Made by a program: the position numbers and the translations under genes. This document shows, one piece after another, positions 11,640 through 21,516 of a stretch of DNA of 57,599 nt; the stretch's first letter is position 1, and every line of letters begins with the position of its first letter. The DNA lies in NCBI GenBank assembly GCA_009602735.1, contig WELA01007602.1:33053-90651 (forward strand), in the 5' to 3' direction. This DNA is from Mesotaenium endlicherianum. Lineage: Eukaryota; Streptophyta; Zygnematophyceae; Zygnematales; Mesotaeniaceae. Under the pieces are notes generated by a model that saw nothing but the letters and a program-made list of their open reading frames with translations, made no database searches and had not been told where the DNA came from.

Positions 11640-12398
11640 GATAGAAAAAGCGACGTCTCGGCGCGTCAAGTCAGGTCTTACACATGTGGAGCAAACTAGT
11701 CAACAGTTTCAAGTCAGATGCCACACATGTGAAGAGGACTAGTCAAAGGCGCCAAGTCAGGTGCTACACATGTAAGGTAGACTAGGCAAGGTCGTAGGTG
11801 GTGTGACCTTATTGGCTAGCCTACTCCTTAATGATAAAGAAAATTGTACAAGTTGGCCCAGAATCTGCCACGAACTCAAAAATTCATAGCGGCCACAGAA
11901 CTGCTCCAAATCTGAAAATTCGAGTGCCAGACGGACCGCGTCGGAGAACTCTACCGGGTCACCAAATTTGAGAGCATTCTCATTTCTGGAGTGTCGTTGA
12001 GAGCTGAGAGAGTAGGCACTCCTCCAAATCTGTGCAGAAACTTCTGAAAATCATAAGTCCTTCTATACTTCTCCAAATTCTGCAAACTAAGTCTCAAACT
12101 GGGCGCTGTAAGATGTTCTACCAGAGTCTTGAGTTTCAGAGCATTCCAAGTTCAGGGGAGGGCACAATGTCAGAAGGCATATTCTGCCCTAACAATGCCA
12201 GCAGCCTGACCCCCTTCTACTTAGAGCATCATATCTCTCTCACCAGTGCTCCAAATTGAGCAAACTTGGACTCTAAATGACCGGCTACTCATGGACTACA
12301 GCCAGGTAAATTTTCAGAATTTATTATGCAGAGACCTATTACCAGTAGCAGTTTTAGTTTTCTGTCCAGAAACTGCGAGAAGAGAAGAGTGTCTAATG
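11640..12398 (-). other. gypsy untranslated region between pol and 3' LTR
   Basis: About 760 bp downstream of the pol stop without a supported ORF. Near 11650-11790 three imperfect copies of a motif around TCAAGTCAG followed by CACATGTG lie about 50-60 bp apart. Confidence 0.6.
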
Positions 12399-15300
12399 TC
12401 AATTTTTCCTCTTTCTTGTTCTTGCAGGCTGCCTCCAAGGGGTCTTCTGCTGCTTCTTGATGGTGGCAGGCTGCCTCCCTGAAGTCTTCGGGCTTCTAGT
12501 AGAGAGACTTGGGGCTGGTCCAAGATGGGGGTTGGCGGCATGGAAGCGCTTCAACTTTCTCTGAACTTTGTCAAGGTAGTGCGCCGCCACCCAACTATTC
12601 TCCGAATCTGGATATCCTTTCCACTTGATCAAGTATTGCTGCTGTCTCCTGAAATTTCTCATAGCCACTATGTCTTCCACTTCGTACTCCAAATGATCAT
12701 CCACTATTGTTGGGGCTGGTGGGGTTGTCACACGTCCTGGGAACTTGTTGTCGGGTTGCACATATGGCTTGAAGAGGGAAGCGTGGAATACGGGGTCGAT
12801 GTGCATAGTCTGGGGAAGTTCTAGCTTGAAAGCAACGGGGTTGACTTGCTGGATAATCTTGAAGGGTCCCAAATACTTGGGAGAGAACTTGCTGCCGGCA
12901 GGCCTGTTGTTCAGGGAAATGTTCTTGGATGATAGTAACACGTTGTCACCCACTCTGTACGTAATTTCTCTTCTGGATCTGTTCGCCACTCTTGCTTGAG
13001 CATCTTGCGCGTGTTGTAGAGCTTTCTTCGCTGCTGTAAGGGCTGCTTCTAATGTCTCCATAAAATCTGTGGCTGCAGGTACTTCATCATGGCCAGCCGT
13101 GAAGCTCAGTGGCGTGGTCGGATGGAAGCCATAGTTGAGGAAGAATGGGGACTCTTGGGTAGAGGCCTGCGTAGTGTTGTTGTAGGCAAACTCGAGGGGG
13201 GTCAAGTACATGTCCCAGTCTTGCTCGAGGGTAGACACGTAGGCCTTTAGAGAGGTCTTTAGGGTACGATTCATACGCTCGGTTTGCCCATCTGATTGTG
13301 GGTGGTAGGCAGTAGACATATCCAGCGATGTACCCAAGTTCTTGAAGAGATTTTTCCAGAAATGGCTTGTGAATCTTGGATCTCTATCTGACACAATTCT
13401 TGATGGTAGTCCATGGAGTCGGAAGATGTTGTCAAAGATGAGTCTTGCAAGTTGTGGTGCTGTAGCCTTAGTCGTCGTGGGAATAAAATGAGCCATCTTG
13501 GTAAGTCTGTCCACCACCGTGAGTATTGCATTATGGCCTCGAGGTGTCACGGGCAAGTCCACGATAAGGTCCATTGAGATGTCCGTCCATTGTCTTTCGG
13601 GGATTGGTAGTGGTTGGAGGAGTCCTCCCGCCTTTTGCGATGATGGCTTGATTCTTTGGCATGTGTCACAGCTCCTGCAGTACTCCTTGACTTGCTTAGA
13701 CATGCCTGGCCAACAATAAGTCCTAGCTAGAACGCCCGTGGTCCTTAGGATTCCAAAGTGTCCTCCAAGAGGGTTGTCGTGTGCTTCTCGTAGAAGCAAG
13801 AGCCGGAGGTCTAAGTCATTAGGAACACATCTCTGGCCCGTATCTTGCCTCACCCAATAATTGCCTTCTTGCTTCTTGCATGGGTCCAAGGCTGCTTCTC
13901 CGTTCTTGTAGTAAGGGTCTCTTTCATAGGCGGCTGAAAATCGAGCTTCCAGATCTGTCTTCAGGGATACCATCACTGCATTTAATTGCAGTCTTGAGAG
14001 GGGGTCAGCCGGGTTTGTCTTGCCGGGCTGGTACTGAATCGTGATGTTGTATTGTTGCAAGTATCCGCTCCATCTTGCTTGTCTCCTTGAGAGATACGGC
14101 TGCGTTTGGAGGTGCTTTAACGCCTCGTGGTCCGTGGTGACCAGTACTTTGCGTCCTTCAACGTAGCAGCGCCAAACCTTCAAGGCATGTACAATCGCCA
14201 ATGCCTCTCGCTCCGTGGTTGTATAATTTTGCTCGGCTGGATTTAGCTTCCTTGACTCGTAGGCGATGGGCTGCAGTCCCTTGCCTTGGTCTTGAAGCAG
14301 GATTGCTCCTATTGCATAGGAAGATGCATCGGTGATGACGTGGAAGGGCCAATCTGGGTTTGGACTTGGGAGTGTGAGCACCGGGGATGTGGTCAATCTT
14401 CGCTTTAACTCTTGAAATGCCTCTTCCTCTTTCTCGGTCCATGTATATAGCCTGTCCTTCTTGAGTAGATCTGTCAGGGGGGCTGCTATGTGCGAGAAGC
14501 CTTGGATGAATTTTCTGTACCAATTGGCAAATCCCAAGAATGACTGGAGTTCTTTCTTGGTCGTGGGGGTTGGCCATTCCTCCACCACCGTGGTCTTCTT
14601 GGGGTCCATCTTGATGCCATCAGCAGTCACGTGGAGACCTAGGAACTCCACTTCTTGTTTGGCAAACTCGCACTTTGACTCCTTCGCAAATAGCTTGTTT
14701 TGCTTCAATACTTCAAGGACTTCTTTCAAGTGTCTCGCATGCTCTTCAAGGGTCTTGCTGTAGATAAGGATGTCATCGATGAATACCACCACAAATCTGT
14801 CCAACATGGGCTGAAATATGGTGTTCATCATAGTCATGAAAGTTGCTGGCGCGTTGGTGAGTCCAAATGGCAGGACCATGAACTCAAAATGTCCATATCT
14901 TGTCCTGAATGCCGTCTTCTCTATGTCCGGTTCTGCGATGCGAATCTGGTGGTAGCCGCTCCGTAAGTCAATCTTCGTGAAGTACTTGGCTCCAACCAGC
15001 CGGTCCATGAGCTCATCCATGCGCGGCAGCGGGTATCGATTCTTGATGGTGATCTTGTTGAGGGCGCGATAGTCCACACACATCCTCAAGGTACCATCTT
15101 TCTTCTTGACAAATAGCACCGGGGCTCCAAATGGCGACTTGCTAGGTCGAATGAAGCCATGCTCCAGTAGCTCCTTGATTTGCTTCTTGACTTCGTCTAG
15201 CTCCGTGTATGACATTTTGAACGTAGGCCGAGAGATGGGCTTGCTTCCGGGCTCCAACTCTATCTTGTGGTCTACGAATCTTTTGGGGGGTAGGCCCTTG

Positions 15301-16064
15301 GGCAATTCCGGGGAGAACACTTCTTTGTAGTCCTCTAAGACTTCTTGTATCTCCTTGGGAACGGGGCTGCCTTCTTGACTCTCGATGTCTTTCTTGATGT
15401 CTTTTGGCGTGATCAAGGCCAAAAGAAGCTCGTGTCCCTTCCTCACAAGTCTCTTGAGTTGGAGGGCGGACAATAGTATCTCGTGTGCCGGCTTCTGGAT
15501 GTCTTGGGTCTGGATATTCTGGATTGCGCGCAAAATACAGATTCTTGAAGTGATGTCATTCTTGATCTTGATAGTACCGGTCCTCCAATCAACTTGGGGG
15601 TTGTGCTTGGTCAACCAAGGCGTCCCTAGGATGACGTCGTACTTGCCCAATTGCATGGGGGAGAACACTACTCTATCCTTGAAGGACTTGATAGAGAGTG
15701 CCAAGGGGTACGTCTTCTTGGAAGGGGTAGTATAGGAGAATCCATCGGGCATCATAATCTCCTCGTCGTGGTCAAGAGTTCGCATAGTAATACCGTGCTT
15801 GGTGGCAAAATCTGCAGCAATGAAGTTGCCTTGAGCTCCGCTATCCACCAAGATGTGGACCTTCTCTCCTCCAAGGTAACCTCTCAAACTCATTGGGGCT
15901 GGAACGTCGTCTTCAACGGGGGTCTCCACCTCACTTGGCGTGTTGCCTTCTCGTGAAGTGGGTCTTGGGGTGGTAGGCTCCTGGCCTACCGGCGCTGTCC
16001 GTTTTTTGACAACTTTTTGGGGCATGAAAGTGCACGATGGCCCTTTTCCTTGCAATAAAAGCAT
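12399..16064 (-). CDS. pol: gypsy pol polyprotein: protease, RT, RNase H, integrase, chromodomain
   Basis: The open frame of 1221 codons overlaps gag by 79 bases in the -1 frame. Domains in order: aspartic protease ([13 protein letters not shown]); reverse transcriptase ([12 protein letters not shown] and the catalytic FIDDILIYS); RNase H ([29 protein letters not shown]); integrase with an HHCC zinc region (GGHFG through YCRSCDTCQ) and a DDE core ([13 protein letters not shown] through [16 protein letters not shown]); and a C-terminal chromodomain ([23 protein letters not shown]) that would steer integration to marked chromatin. The first ATG lies inside gag, so translation is more likely by frameshift from gag than by independent initiation. 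All key catalytic motifs are present and no stop is seen, which fits an intact element. Confidence 0.95.
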   Translation of the reverse strand: MLLLQGKGPSCTFMPQKVVKKRTAPVGQEPTTPRPTSREGNTPSEVETPVEDDVPAPMSLRGYLGGEKVHILVDSGAQGNFIAADFATKHGITMRTLDHDEEIMMPDGFSYTTPSKKTYPLALSIKSFKDRVVFSPMQLGKYDVILGTPWLTKHNPQVDWRTGTIKIKNDITSRICILRAIQNIQTQDIQKPAHEILLSALQLKRLVRKGHELLLALITPKDIKKDIESQEGSPVPKEIQEVLEDYKEVFSPELPKGLPPKRFVDHKIELEPGSKPISRPTFKMSYTELDEVKKQIKELLEHGFIRPSKSPFGAPVLFVKKKDGTLRMCVDYRALNKITIKNRYPLPRMDELMDRLVGAKYFTKIDLRSGYHQIRIAEPDIEKTAFRTRYGHFEFMVLPFGLTNAPATFMTMMNTIFQPMLDRFVVVFIDDILIYSKTLEEHARHLKEVLEVLKQNKLFAKESKCEFAKQEVEFLGLHVTADGIKMDPKKTTVVEEWPTPTTKKELQSFLGFANWYRKFIQGFSHIAAPLTDLLKKDRLYTWTEKEEEAFQELKRRLTTSPVLTLPSPNPDWPFHVITDASSYAIGAILLQDQGKGLQPIAYESRKLNPAEQNYTTTEREALAIVHALKVWRCYVEGRKVLVTTDHEALKHLQTQPYLSRRQARWSGYLQQYNITIQYQPGKTNPADPLSRLQLNAVMVSLKTDLEARFSAAYERDPYYKNGEAALDPCKKQEGNYWVRQDTGQRCVPNDLDLRLLLLREAHDNPLGGHFGILRTTGVLARTYCWPGMSKQVKEYCRSCDTCQRIKPSSQKAGGLLQPLPIPERQWTDISMDLIVDLPVTPRGHNAILTVVDRLTKMAHFIPTTTKATAPQLARLIFDNIFRLHGLPSRIVSDRDPRFTSHFWKNLFKNLGTSLDMSTAYHPQSDGQTERMNRTLKTSLKAYVSTLEQDWDMYLTPLEFAYNNTTQASTQESPFFLNYGFHPTTPLSFTAGHDEVPAATDFMETLEAALTAAKKALQHAQDAQARVANRSRREITYRVGDNVLLSSKNISLNNRPAGSKFSPKYLGPFKIIQQVNPVAFKLELPQTMHIDPVFHASLFKPYVQPDNKFPGRVTTPPAPTIVDDHLEYEVEDIVAMRNFRRQQQYLIKWKGYPDSENSWVAAHYLDKVQRKLKRFHAANPHLGPAPSLSTRSPKTSGRQPATIKKQQKTPWRQPARTRKRKN
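15972..15990 (-). promoter_or_regulatory. stem-loop downstream of the frameshift heptamer
   Basis: On the element sense strand GGTAGGC and GCCTACC form a perfect 7-bp stem with a CAGGA loop. It starts 10 nt after the slippery heptamer and contains the gag stop codon (15986-15988). Confidence 0.7.
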
Positions 16065-17266
16065 AGTCCAGCCGTCATGAGAGCTTCTTTTTCAGCCGGG
16101 GAGAGTCTTGCTTTCACTCCTTGCTGGTTTCTTGCATCATAAGTGTCATTGGAGGGTCTTCCACTCTTCCGGGCAGCCGCGGGGTCCCTTTTAATAACTC
16201 CGATTTCCATGGGTGTGGGTCCAGATTCGGATGTGGAAGGGGCTGCGTACACCCGCGTCGTCGGTACCCGTGAAGATGAAGGCACGGAGTGCTTGAAATC
16301 CAAGGTATCCACCTTTTGGGCCACTTCAATGATCTTTGAGAAGTCCGTCAAGTCGCGTAACTCCACTTCCTTTGCCACCTTGGGTTTGAGGCCAAAGATG
16401 TAGCGGTCAATCTTCTCCTCGAGAGACATGTTGGGGATCTCAAGAGTGAGGGCGTGAAATCTGGATGTATACTCTTGAACGGACGTCGTTTGCTTGAGAT
16501 GGTGGAGCTTTCCTCGGGCAATCTTCTCCGCATTGATGGGCATGAATTGCTTCTTGAGGGCCTCACGAAAATCTGCCCATCTTGCATATGATGGTGGGGG
16601 CTCTTGGCCGAGCATGGGGTGCGCCATAGCTTGATATATAGCCGCTTGATAGTTACGCCACCATGATGTTGCTGCTCCTCTAAGTAAGGTAACGGCAAAG
16701 GGAACGTAGTCCTCCTCGGGTACTTCAAGGAATGCGAGGTACGTCTCCACTTGGTAGAGCCATAAATTCAGGTTGGCACCTTTCCCGGGGTTGAAAGTGT
16801 CGGGTTTGCCGGGCTTGATGAGTTTCCTTGCTCTCGTTGGCTCTTGTGGAGGCGCTTGAGCCGGGGCTGGATTTTGAGCATTGCTCGCAATAGGGGCAAC
16901 CATGGCAGCCATAGCTTCTCTTGACGCTTGCACGGTTGCTTCATAGGTGGCCAAGCCCACTTGGTTGTGGACGGTCATTAGGAAGGCTGCCCACTCATTT
17001 GCGGGAACTCCTTGTGGTGGGGTCAACTTTGCTATAGCGGCTGCCACGGGATTTGACGGTGCTCCTCCTTGTGGTGCTTCTTGTTGTTGGAGATTTCCTT
17101 GAGTAGGCTCTCCCATCGACGCTGGAGGAGGGTGTGCTCCTCCTTGTGGTGCTTCTTGTTGTTGCAGATTTTCTTGAGTGGGCTCTCCCATCGGCGCTGG
17201 AGGAGGGTGTCTTGGAGAGGAAGGGCTTCCTTCGAAAGCTTGCTGTTGGTCTTGAGGATCGGCCAT
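15986..17266 (-). CDS. gag: gypsy gag (capsid-nucleocapsid)
   Basis: 426 codons beginning [11 protein letters not shown] shortly downstream of the primer-binding site. The N-terminus has a tandem Pro/Gln-rich repeat (two copies of a unit around [11 protein letters not shown] and [10 protein letters not shown]). The middle is a capsid-like retrotransposon gag domain ([47 protein letters not shown]). The C-terminus is a CX2CX4HX4C nucleocapsid knuckle ([14 protein letters not shown]) just before the frameshift site. The protein would package the element RNA into cytoplasmic particles. The frame is intact; the truncated copy at 34119-35041 encodes the same protein to about residue 314. Confidence 0.95.
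   Translation of the reverse strand: MADPQDQQQAFEGSPSSPRHPPPAPMGEPTQENLQQQEAPQGGAHPPPASMGEPTQGNLQQQEAPQGGAPSNPVAAAIAKLTPPQGVPANEWAAFLMTVHNQVGLATYEATVQASREAMAAMVAPIASNAQNPAPAQAPPQEPTRARKLIKPGKPDTFNPGKGANLNLWLYQVETYLAFLEVPEEDYVPFAVTLLRGAATSWWRNYQAAIYQAMAHPMLGQEPPPSYARWADFREALKKQFMPINAEKIARGKLHHLKQTTSVQEYTSRFHALTLEIPNMSLEEKIDRYIFGLKPKVAKEVELRDLTDFSKIIEVAQKVDTLDFKHSVPSSSRVPTTRVYAAPSTSESGPTPMEIGVIKRDPAAARKSGRPSNDTYDARNQQGVKARLSPAEKEALMTAGLCFYCKEKGHRALSCPKKLSKNGQRR
16001..16007 (-). promoter_or_regulatory. -1 ribosomal frameshift site A-AAA-AAC
   Basis: In the gag frame the codons read TCA AAA AAC, giving the heptamer A AAA AAC in the correct X-XXY-YYZ register. Slipping back one base enters the pol frame exactly where pol is open (KKRTAPVG). 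Together with the stem-loop at 15972-15990 it explains how pol is expressed. Confidence 0.82.
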
Positions 17267-17286
17267 CTTCTTGTGCTACCAAAGTG

Positions 17287-17302
17287 CCTAGCTCCGATAC
17301 CA
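17287..17302 (-). other. primer-binding site, initiator tRNA-Met type
   Basis: One base after the 5' LTR the sense strand reads TGGTATCGGAGCTAGG. It resembles the plant initiator-Met consensus TGGTATCAGAGCCAGG, differing at two positions. Confidence 0.82.
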
Positions 17303-17303
17303 C

Positions 17304-17806
17304 TGTAGTGAAACAGATAGATAAAGTACTTAGTAAAACAGAATACTTTATCTATTCAAGACAAGGATCTTTGAACACAAGTGGTAGCTTCTTGAAAGAG
17401 AGATGGCTTCTTGAAAGTTAATATATTTCTGGATTTTGGCAAGTACAAGAGTGATTCTGGAATGTCTTTCTATGTTCTAGCTCTTGTTTATATACTTGCT
17501 ACATAAGTAATTTCTAGGAAGGTGTATGTTGATGTGTTGGCACCCAACACATCCCAAAACTTGCCACCTCTTTCTAGAATAATGTACACATGTCCTTTTG
17601 ACCTAAAAATGGCACATCTGACTTTTGCCACATGGAGTTCTTCTAGGTCTTTCCTCTAACTTCGAAAATGCCTTGGAAGGTTCAAAGGACATGAACCAAG
17701 TTACTAGAGTACCTATTCACACTTGACTCCACACAATACTACTCCAAATATATTTGAAAACATTAAAATATATGCGAACTAATATATAATAACTCAAATC
17801 ACTACA
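17304..17806 (-). repeat. 5' LTR of the gypsy element
   Basis: 503 bp with TGTAGTG/CACTACA ends and a sense-strand TATATAAA at 17488-17495. It differs from the 3' LTR at about four positions by eye (two adjacent bases in ATTCTGGAAT versus ATTCTCCAAT, CATCTG versus CATTTG, TGCGAAC versus TGCAAAC). Confidence 0.95.
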
Positions 17807-17811
17807 TTCAT
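17807..17811. repeat. target-site duplication TTCAT, right copy
   Basis: Matches 11122-11126 on the other side of the gypsy element. Confidence 0.9.
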
Positions 17812-18153
17812 CCTCTTCAATTCTCTTGCTATCTGGTCCCTCTTGTAGTTGTTATCTGGCTGCTGCCTTTTATTGGATGTTCTGACTTCGTCATTAAGGA
17901 TTCTGAGGGTCAAGTACCTGTTGCTGCAACCTCTTTGCTGCTAGCATCTGCATAGGATTAAATCTCTGCAATGCTAATTCTGACATTATTTTCTCTAAAG
18001 CCTGCTTCATGAGTAGTTCTTTCTCGACCTCGAACAAATTGGAAAGACTAACTTCAGAGCTACCAGACTCTTCAAGGGCCTTACCCTTTAGATCTGGCTG
18101 AGTCCTGTTTTGCTGCCTATTTAGGTTCTCAGCCTATTTGGATTCTCAGCCAT
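17812..18153 (-). pseudogene. YR retroelement gag, N-terminal part
   Basis: The minus strand starts MAENPNR at 18153. A short local duplication then introduces a stop, and after it the frame reads a charged helical stretch (LEESGSSEVSLSNLFEVEKE). A later frame change near 17920-17900 leads into a segment ending KRDQIARELKRM at the gypsy junction. This segment is in frame with the gag piece at 11126 once the gypsy and one TTCAT are discounted. Confidence 0.6.
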
Positions 18154-18258
18154 AGCAACAGGCAAGACACTAGCTATTGAAACGCGGGTGCGAGCTCAAA
18201 TATGACGATGGATTCTCTCGTGAATCTTGGTGGTCATGGACGGAGAACTTCTTTAGGG

Positions 18259-18477
18259 GGATCTACTAGTGCTACTCACTTTTTTGCAATGACTGCTAAA
18301 GTGCTGAGGAATTCTATTAGGAGTACCGACTGCTCTCTCCCTTCAACTTAGGTTAATTAATTGCGTGGTATAAATTTAGGACTTATACTTTTGACTAAAT
18401 TTTAGGTGTAAATTTATATGATATCATAAAACTTGATTTGACACATGTCTTCGGCATGGGTCAGATCTTCAATTTAC
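18259..18477 (-). repeat. split direct repeat A, upstream copy
   Basis: Directly repeated with 5544-5754. In element sense this is the first terminal repeat (A1), upstream of gag. Confidence 0.8.
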
Positions 18478-18478
18478 A

Positions 18479-21400
18479 GTGGTCATTTGCACAAAGTTGG
18501 AACCTGGCGTTCTCGCAATCGCGTTTTCCGGAGTTCAACTTTGAGTCGTGCACACTATGGAACAGGTGCACCGTGCAAGTGGCGACCTCAAAACTGGCCT
18601 ACTTTGCCCTCCTCCACAGCTACATTTTGACGCCTTGAAGAACCAAAGCACATGTTTGATTCTGCACATGATAGGACTTGCACAAATACTCCGCTTCCGA
18701 GCACGAAGATGACCTTAAAGGAGTGCCCAACCCTCAATTGCGCATGTATATATCGGGGTGTACTTTGTTACTTGACCGTCGAGCTAGGAACTCTATGAAT
18801 TGCCTTGCAACTATTGTGGTTGCACTTGTTGCTCTTTCTCGTTGGCCCAAGTGGAAGACTTCAAATAACGTCAAGATGAAACAACTATATTTCAATTGTT
18901 AAGTCTGGCGACCATATACATTAATGGACGATGATGGTTTGCCAACGGTTTTGTGGTTGGTGGATTTGCCACCGCGTGTTAGAACTAATGAGCACAAGAT
19001 TTCAAAACTAATTAAAGGAAAATAAAATTTGTCACATAAAAATTAATCACATGAAACCAACAATTATTGAGTTTATGTCGACTTCATTTTGATTGGTTCA
19101 AGTTTTCCGCATGCAGACAATTACTTATGCGCAAAAAATAGTAAAAGTTGTCAAAATGGCTTAACGCTTTGACTCAACGTTGCTACAAACTTGTCTACGG
19201 TCAAAACGTGTGATTTTTTTGTCCAATAACAAGCCAATTAGCTTGCAAGAATCCAAACCACTATTTTTCAATGAAATAAAGCTACGGATTCTATGAACTT
19301 TGAGCAAGTTTCTCATGAAGGTATTTTTTTTTTGCTACGTGTCTCGGTGGCTCGAAGAACAATAGGAGCTCATAGCACACACTACTTACACTTTGAGACT
19401 GGTCTGCCAACGCGGACCATATTGCGCTAGCGATTTGCGAAAATTGCGTCCATCAATACGTCGATGTAGAATATTGTCAAATTATCGTGTGGGGCGACCA
19501 GAGGAGAAAAAAATTGGTCAGTGTGATTGTGTGATTAATGGCAAGCGTACTTCAAGAGCAAACCTTGATTGTGATTCAACAAAGTGAAAGTTAATAACAA
19601 CTAGACTGTGTGAATCTGAGCAGAAAAACAGTAAGCGAGATTCAAGAGCAATAGTTAATAGTTACTCAGAAACGTTAAGGTTGATTGCACCTCGACTGTG
19701 AAAACCTTTTTGTCTACTTTGTGCTTCTAGCTCATTACTTAAAAAGAAACTACATTCAAAATGGTTTGGATTCAGATTATCAAAAGTTGTCCTCGAAGTG
19801 ACGTATATTTTTGACGGCTTGCGGGATTCTTGCTTTAGCACAACCATGACGGCTTCTTCTCGGACAAAATTTGTGTATAAGTTTTGATTAATGAAAACAA
19901 TGCATATAGCCCTTGGAGAATGAAAACAACCAACAAGAAAGTTGAACGAGGTCGTGAAACTTTAATACCTCTTTTATTTGTTGTCTCACAAATTTTTCAT
20001 AATTACCACGAGAAATGTCAATGTTTATCAAATGTTATGTAGTTTTGATGTGATCAGGTTTAAGCCCCTAAAATCCTATCCTCAATAAGATAGTTGTGTT
20101 CAACTCTCAAAAACCCTAGCTACTTTTCTTCAATAAAAAATAAATGTATAATTAATGAAATTGAAAATCTGAATTACAATCTACATCAAAATTCACATAC
20201 ATAATTATCAATTCATTTGCAAGCCTTACACGCGAGACAAACTCTCTCGATACGAAATTGAATCTCGACATACAAATATATCAGTTTGTCAAAGCTCGCC
20301 GACGACTTTCAAATTTGTCGGCGTGTCTATAGTCTTTTCTTGCAAACCTCGAAAAGGTTACAGCGTAATTTGGTTGGCCGTTGAAGTGCTCGAGGACTAA
20401 AAATACATCACAATGATGTTTTGCAAAACGGATTTCATCTAGGATTTGCCTAAAGGAAGCCTAGATTGGATCCACCTTGAAATCCAACCTGATCAACTGC
20501 GATCACTTCCCATACCTTTTTTTTGGCGACCAATCTGGCCAAATTTGCTAGTTGTACAATTTCAAAGTATATTGACCTATCTCACAAAGATATTTCTTAC
20601 CTACTTGCCTAGTACACAACCTATCGTAATGGTTGCATTAAAAAACATGCGCTTCATTCTGAAAAACAAACTCTCCAATGTCCAAACAGTACGTTGTTCT
20701 CAGACTTTTCCTCGCGACATGAATGCCTCAAAATTACGATCAAATTAATACCAAAATGAGTATTTCCAATATTAAGTGAAAGCTAACTCCAAATTGCAAC
20801 TGAACATCGTTCCTCAATCAACCACGAGCGTCTCAATTTTTGAGCTATGGAACTATGTGCCAAGGTGGAATCAACATCACTAAAGTTTAGCAACACACAT
20901 AGATTTCTTAACATTTTTCTTACCTAGGAGTTCTCATAACGTTTAGAGTAAAATCAATGAAAAAGACATGTTAGACAATGTACAACATTGTTTGTTGATG
21001 GATTACATCAGAGGAAAAAAATACACCAAAAGATGCACCAGCAATGTATGGCCATTGGTCATACAAGTTGGCATCTCAGATGGCTCCTAGCTTTTTGTCG
21101 AAATGTTGATAATTGAGATATATAAGTGGTATACCGTACAAAATTCTCTTTGGTACCTTCATCTTATCGACGAATTGGAGACAAAAATGTGGCACATTCG
21201 TATACCTCCAAAATATTTTTTGACTAATTCCCGTCACATGTCGATGCTGCTCAAAAATTATTTGCTAAACGTCCAGAAGTCCAAACATAGCAAGTGCCAA
21301 CTTTCGGGTGACTTCTCATATTGGTGTCCACTACATTTCAAACAACAACAAAAACCACAAAGCTGTCCAGCAACGTACTGCACCTGGCGACAGCAAGAGT

Positions 21401-21516
21401 GAGTAGAACATTTTTGACTGCACCTTTGGTTGCCCTTAGGCACCCACAAGCAAATACTTATAAGCCTGCAAGATGGAATACTTGCCATGCTCGAGTTGTC
21501 AATACACAGAACTAGC
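18479..21516. other. AT-rich intergenic stretch
   Basis: Three kilobases between the transposon block and the citrate synthase 3' end. Only short ORFs without recognisable domains were found. The scattered coding-like fragments may be degraded transposon remnants; no repeat boundary was found. Confidence 0.45.

Larger units (their letters stand above)
11127..17806 (-). mobile_element. intact Ty3/gypsy LTR retrotransposon with chromodomain (chromovirus)
   Basis: This is a 6,680-bp element on the minus strand: 5' LTR 17304-17806, primer-binding site, gag (17266-15986), pol (to 12399) and 3' LTR 11127-11629. It is flanked by TTCAT duplications. The domain order protease, RT, RNase H, integrase, chromodomain defines a chromovirus-type Metaviridae element. 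The LTRs are 503 bp each and differ by about four bases by eye, so the insertion is recent. Both ORFs are uninterrupted, so it may be capable of movement. It sits inside the gag region of the older YR retroelement in the same orientation. Confidence 0.95.
5365..18478 (-). mobile_element. decayed DIRS/PAT/Ngaro-type tyrosine-recombinase retroelement, interrupted by a gypsy element
   Basis: The element reads on the minus strand in the order gag (18153 to about 10560), RT and RNase H (about 10390 to 8250), a conserved post-RNase H block (8198-7947) and a tyrosine recombinase (about 7650-6850). YR elements carry a recombinase instead of an integrase and have no normal LTRs. The ends here fit the split-direct-repeat plan A1-ORFs-B1-A2-B2: A copies at 18259-18477 and 5544-5754, B copies at 5751-5819 and 5365-5435. 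Without the nested gypsy and one 5-bp duplication the element is about 6.4 kb. Reading frames contain stops and shifts, and a second insert of roughly 0.5 kb sits in RT, so it is not autonomous. Exact outer ends are uncertain by tens of bases. Confidence 0.8.
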
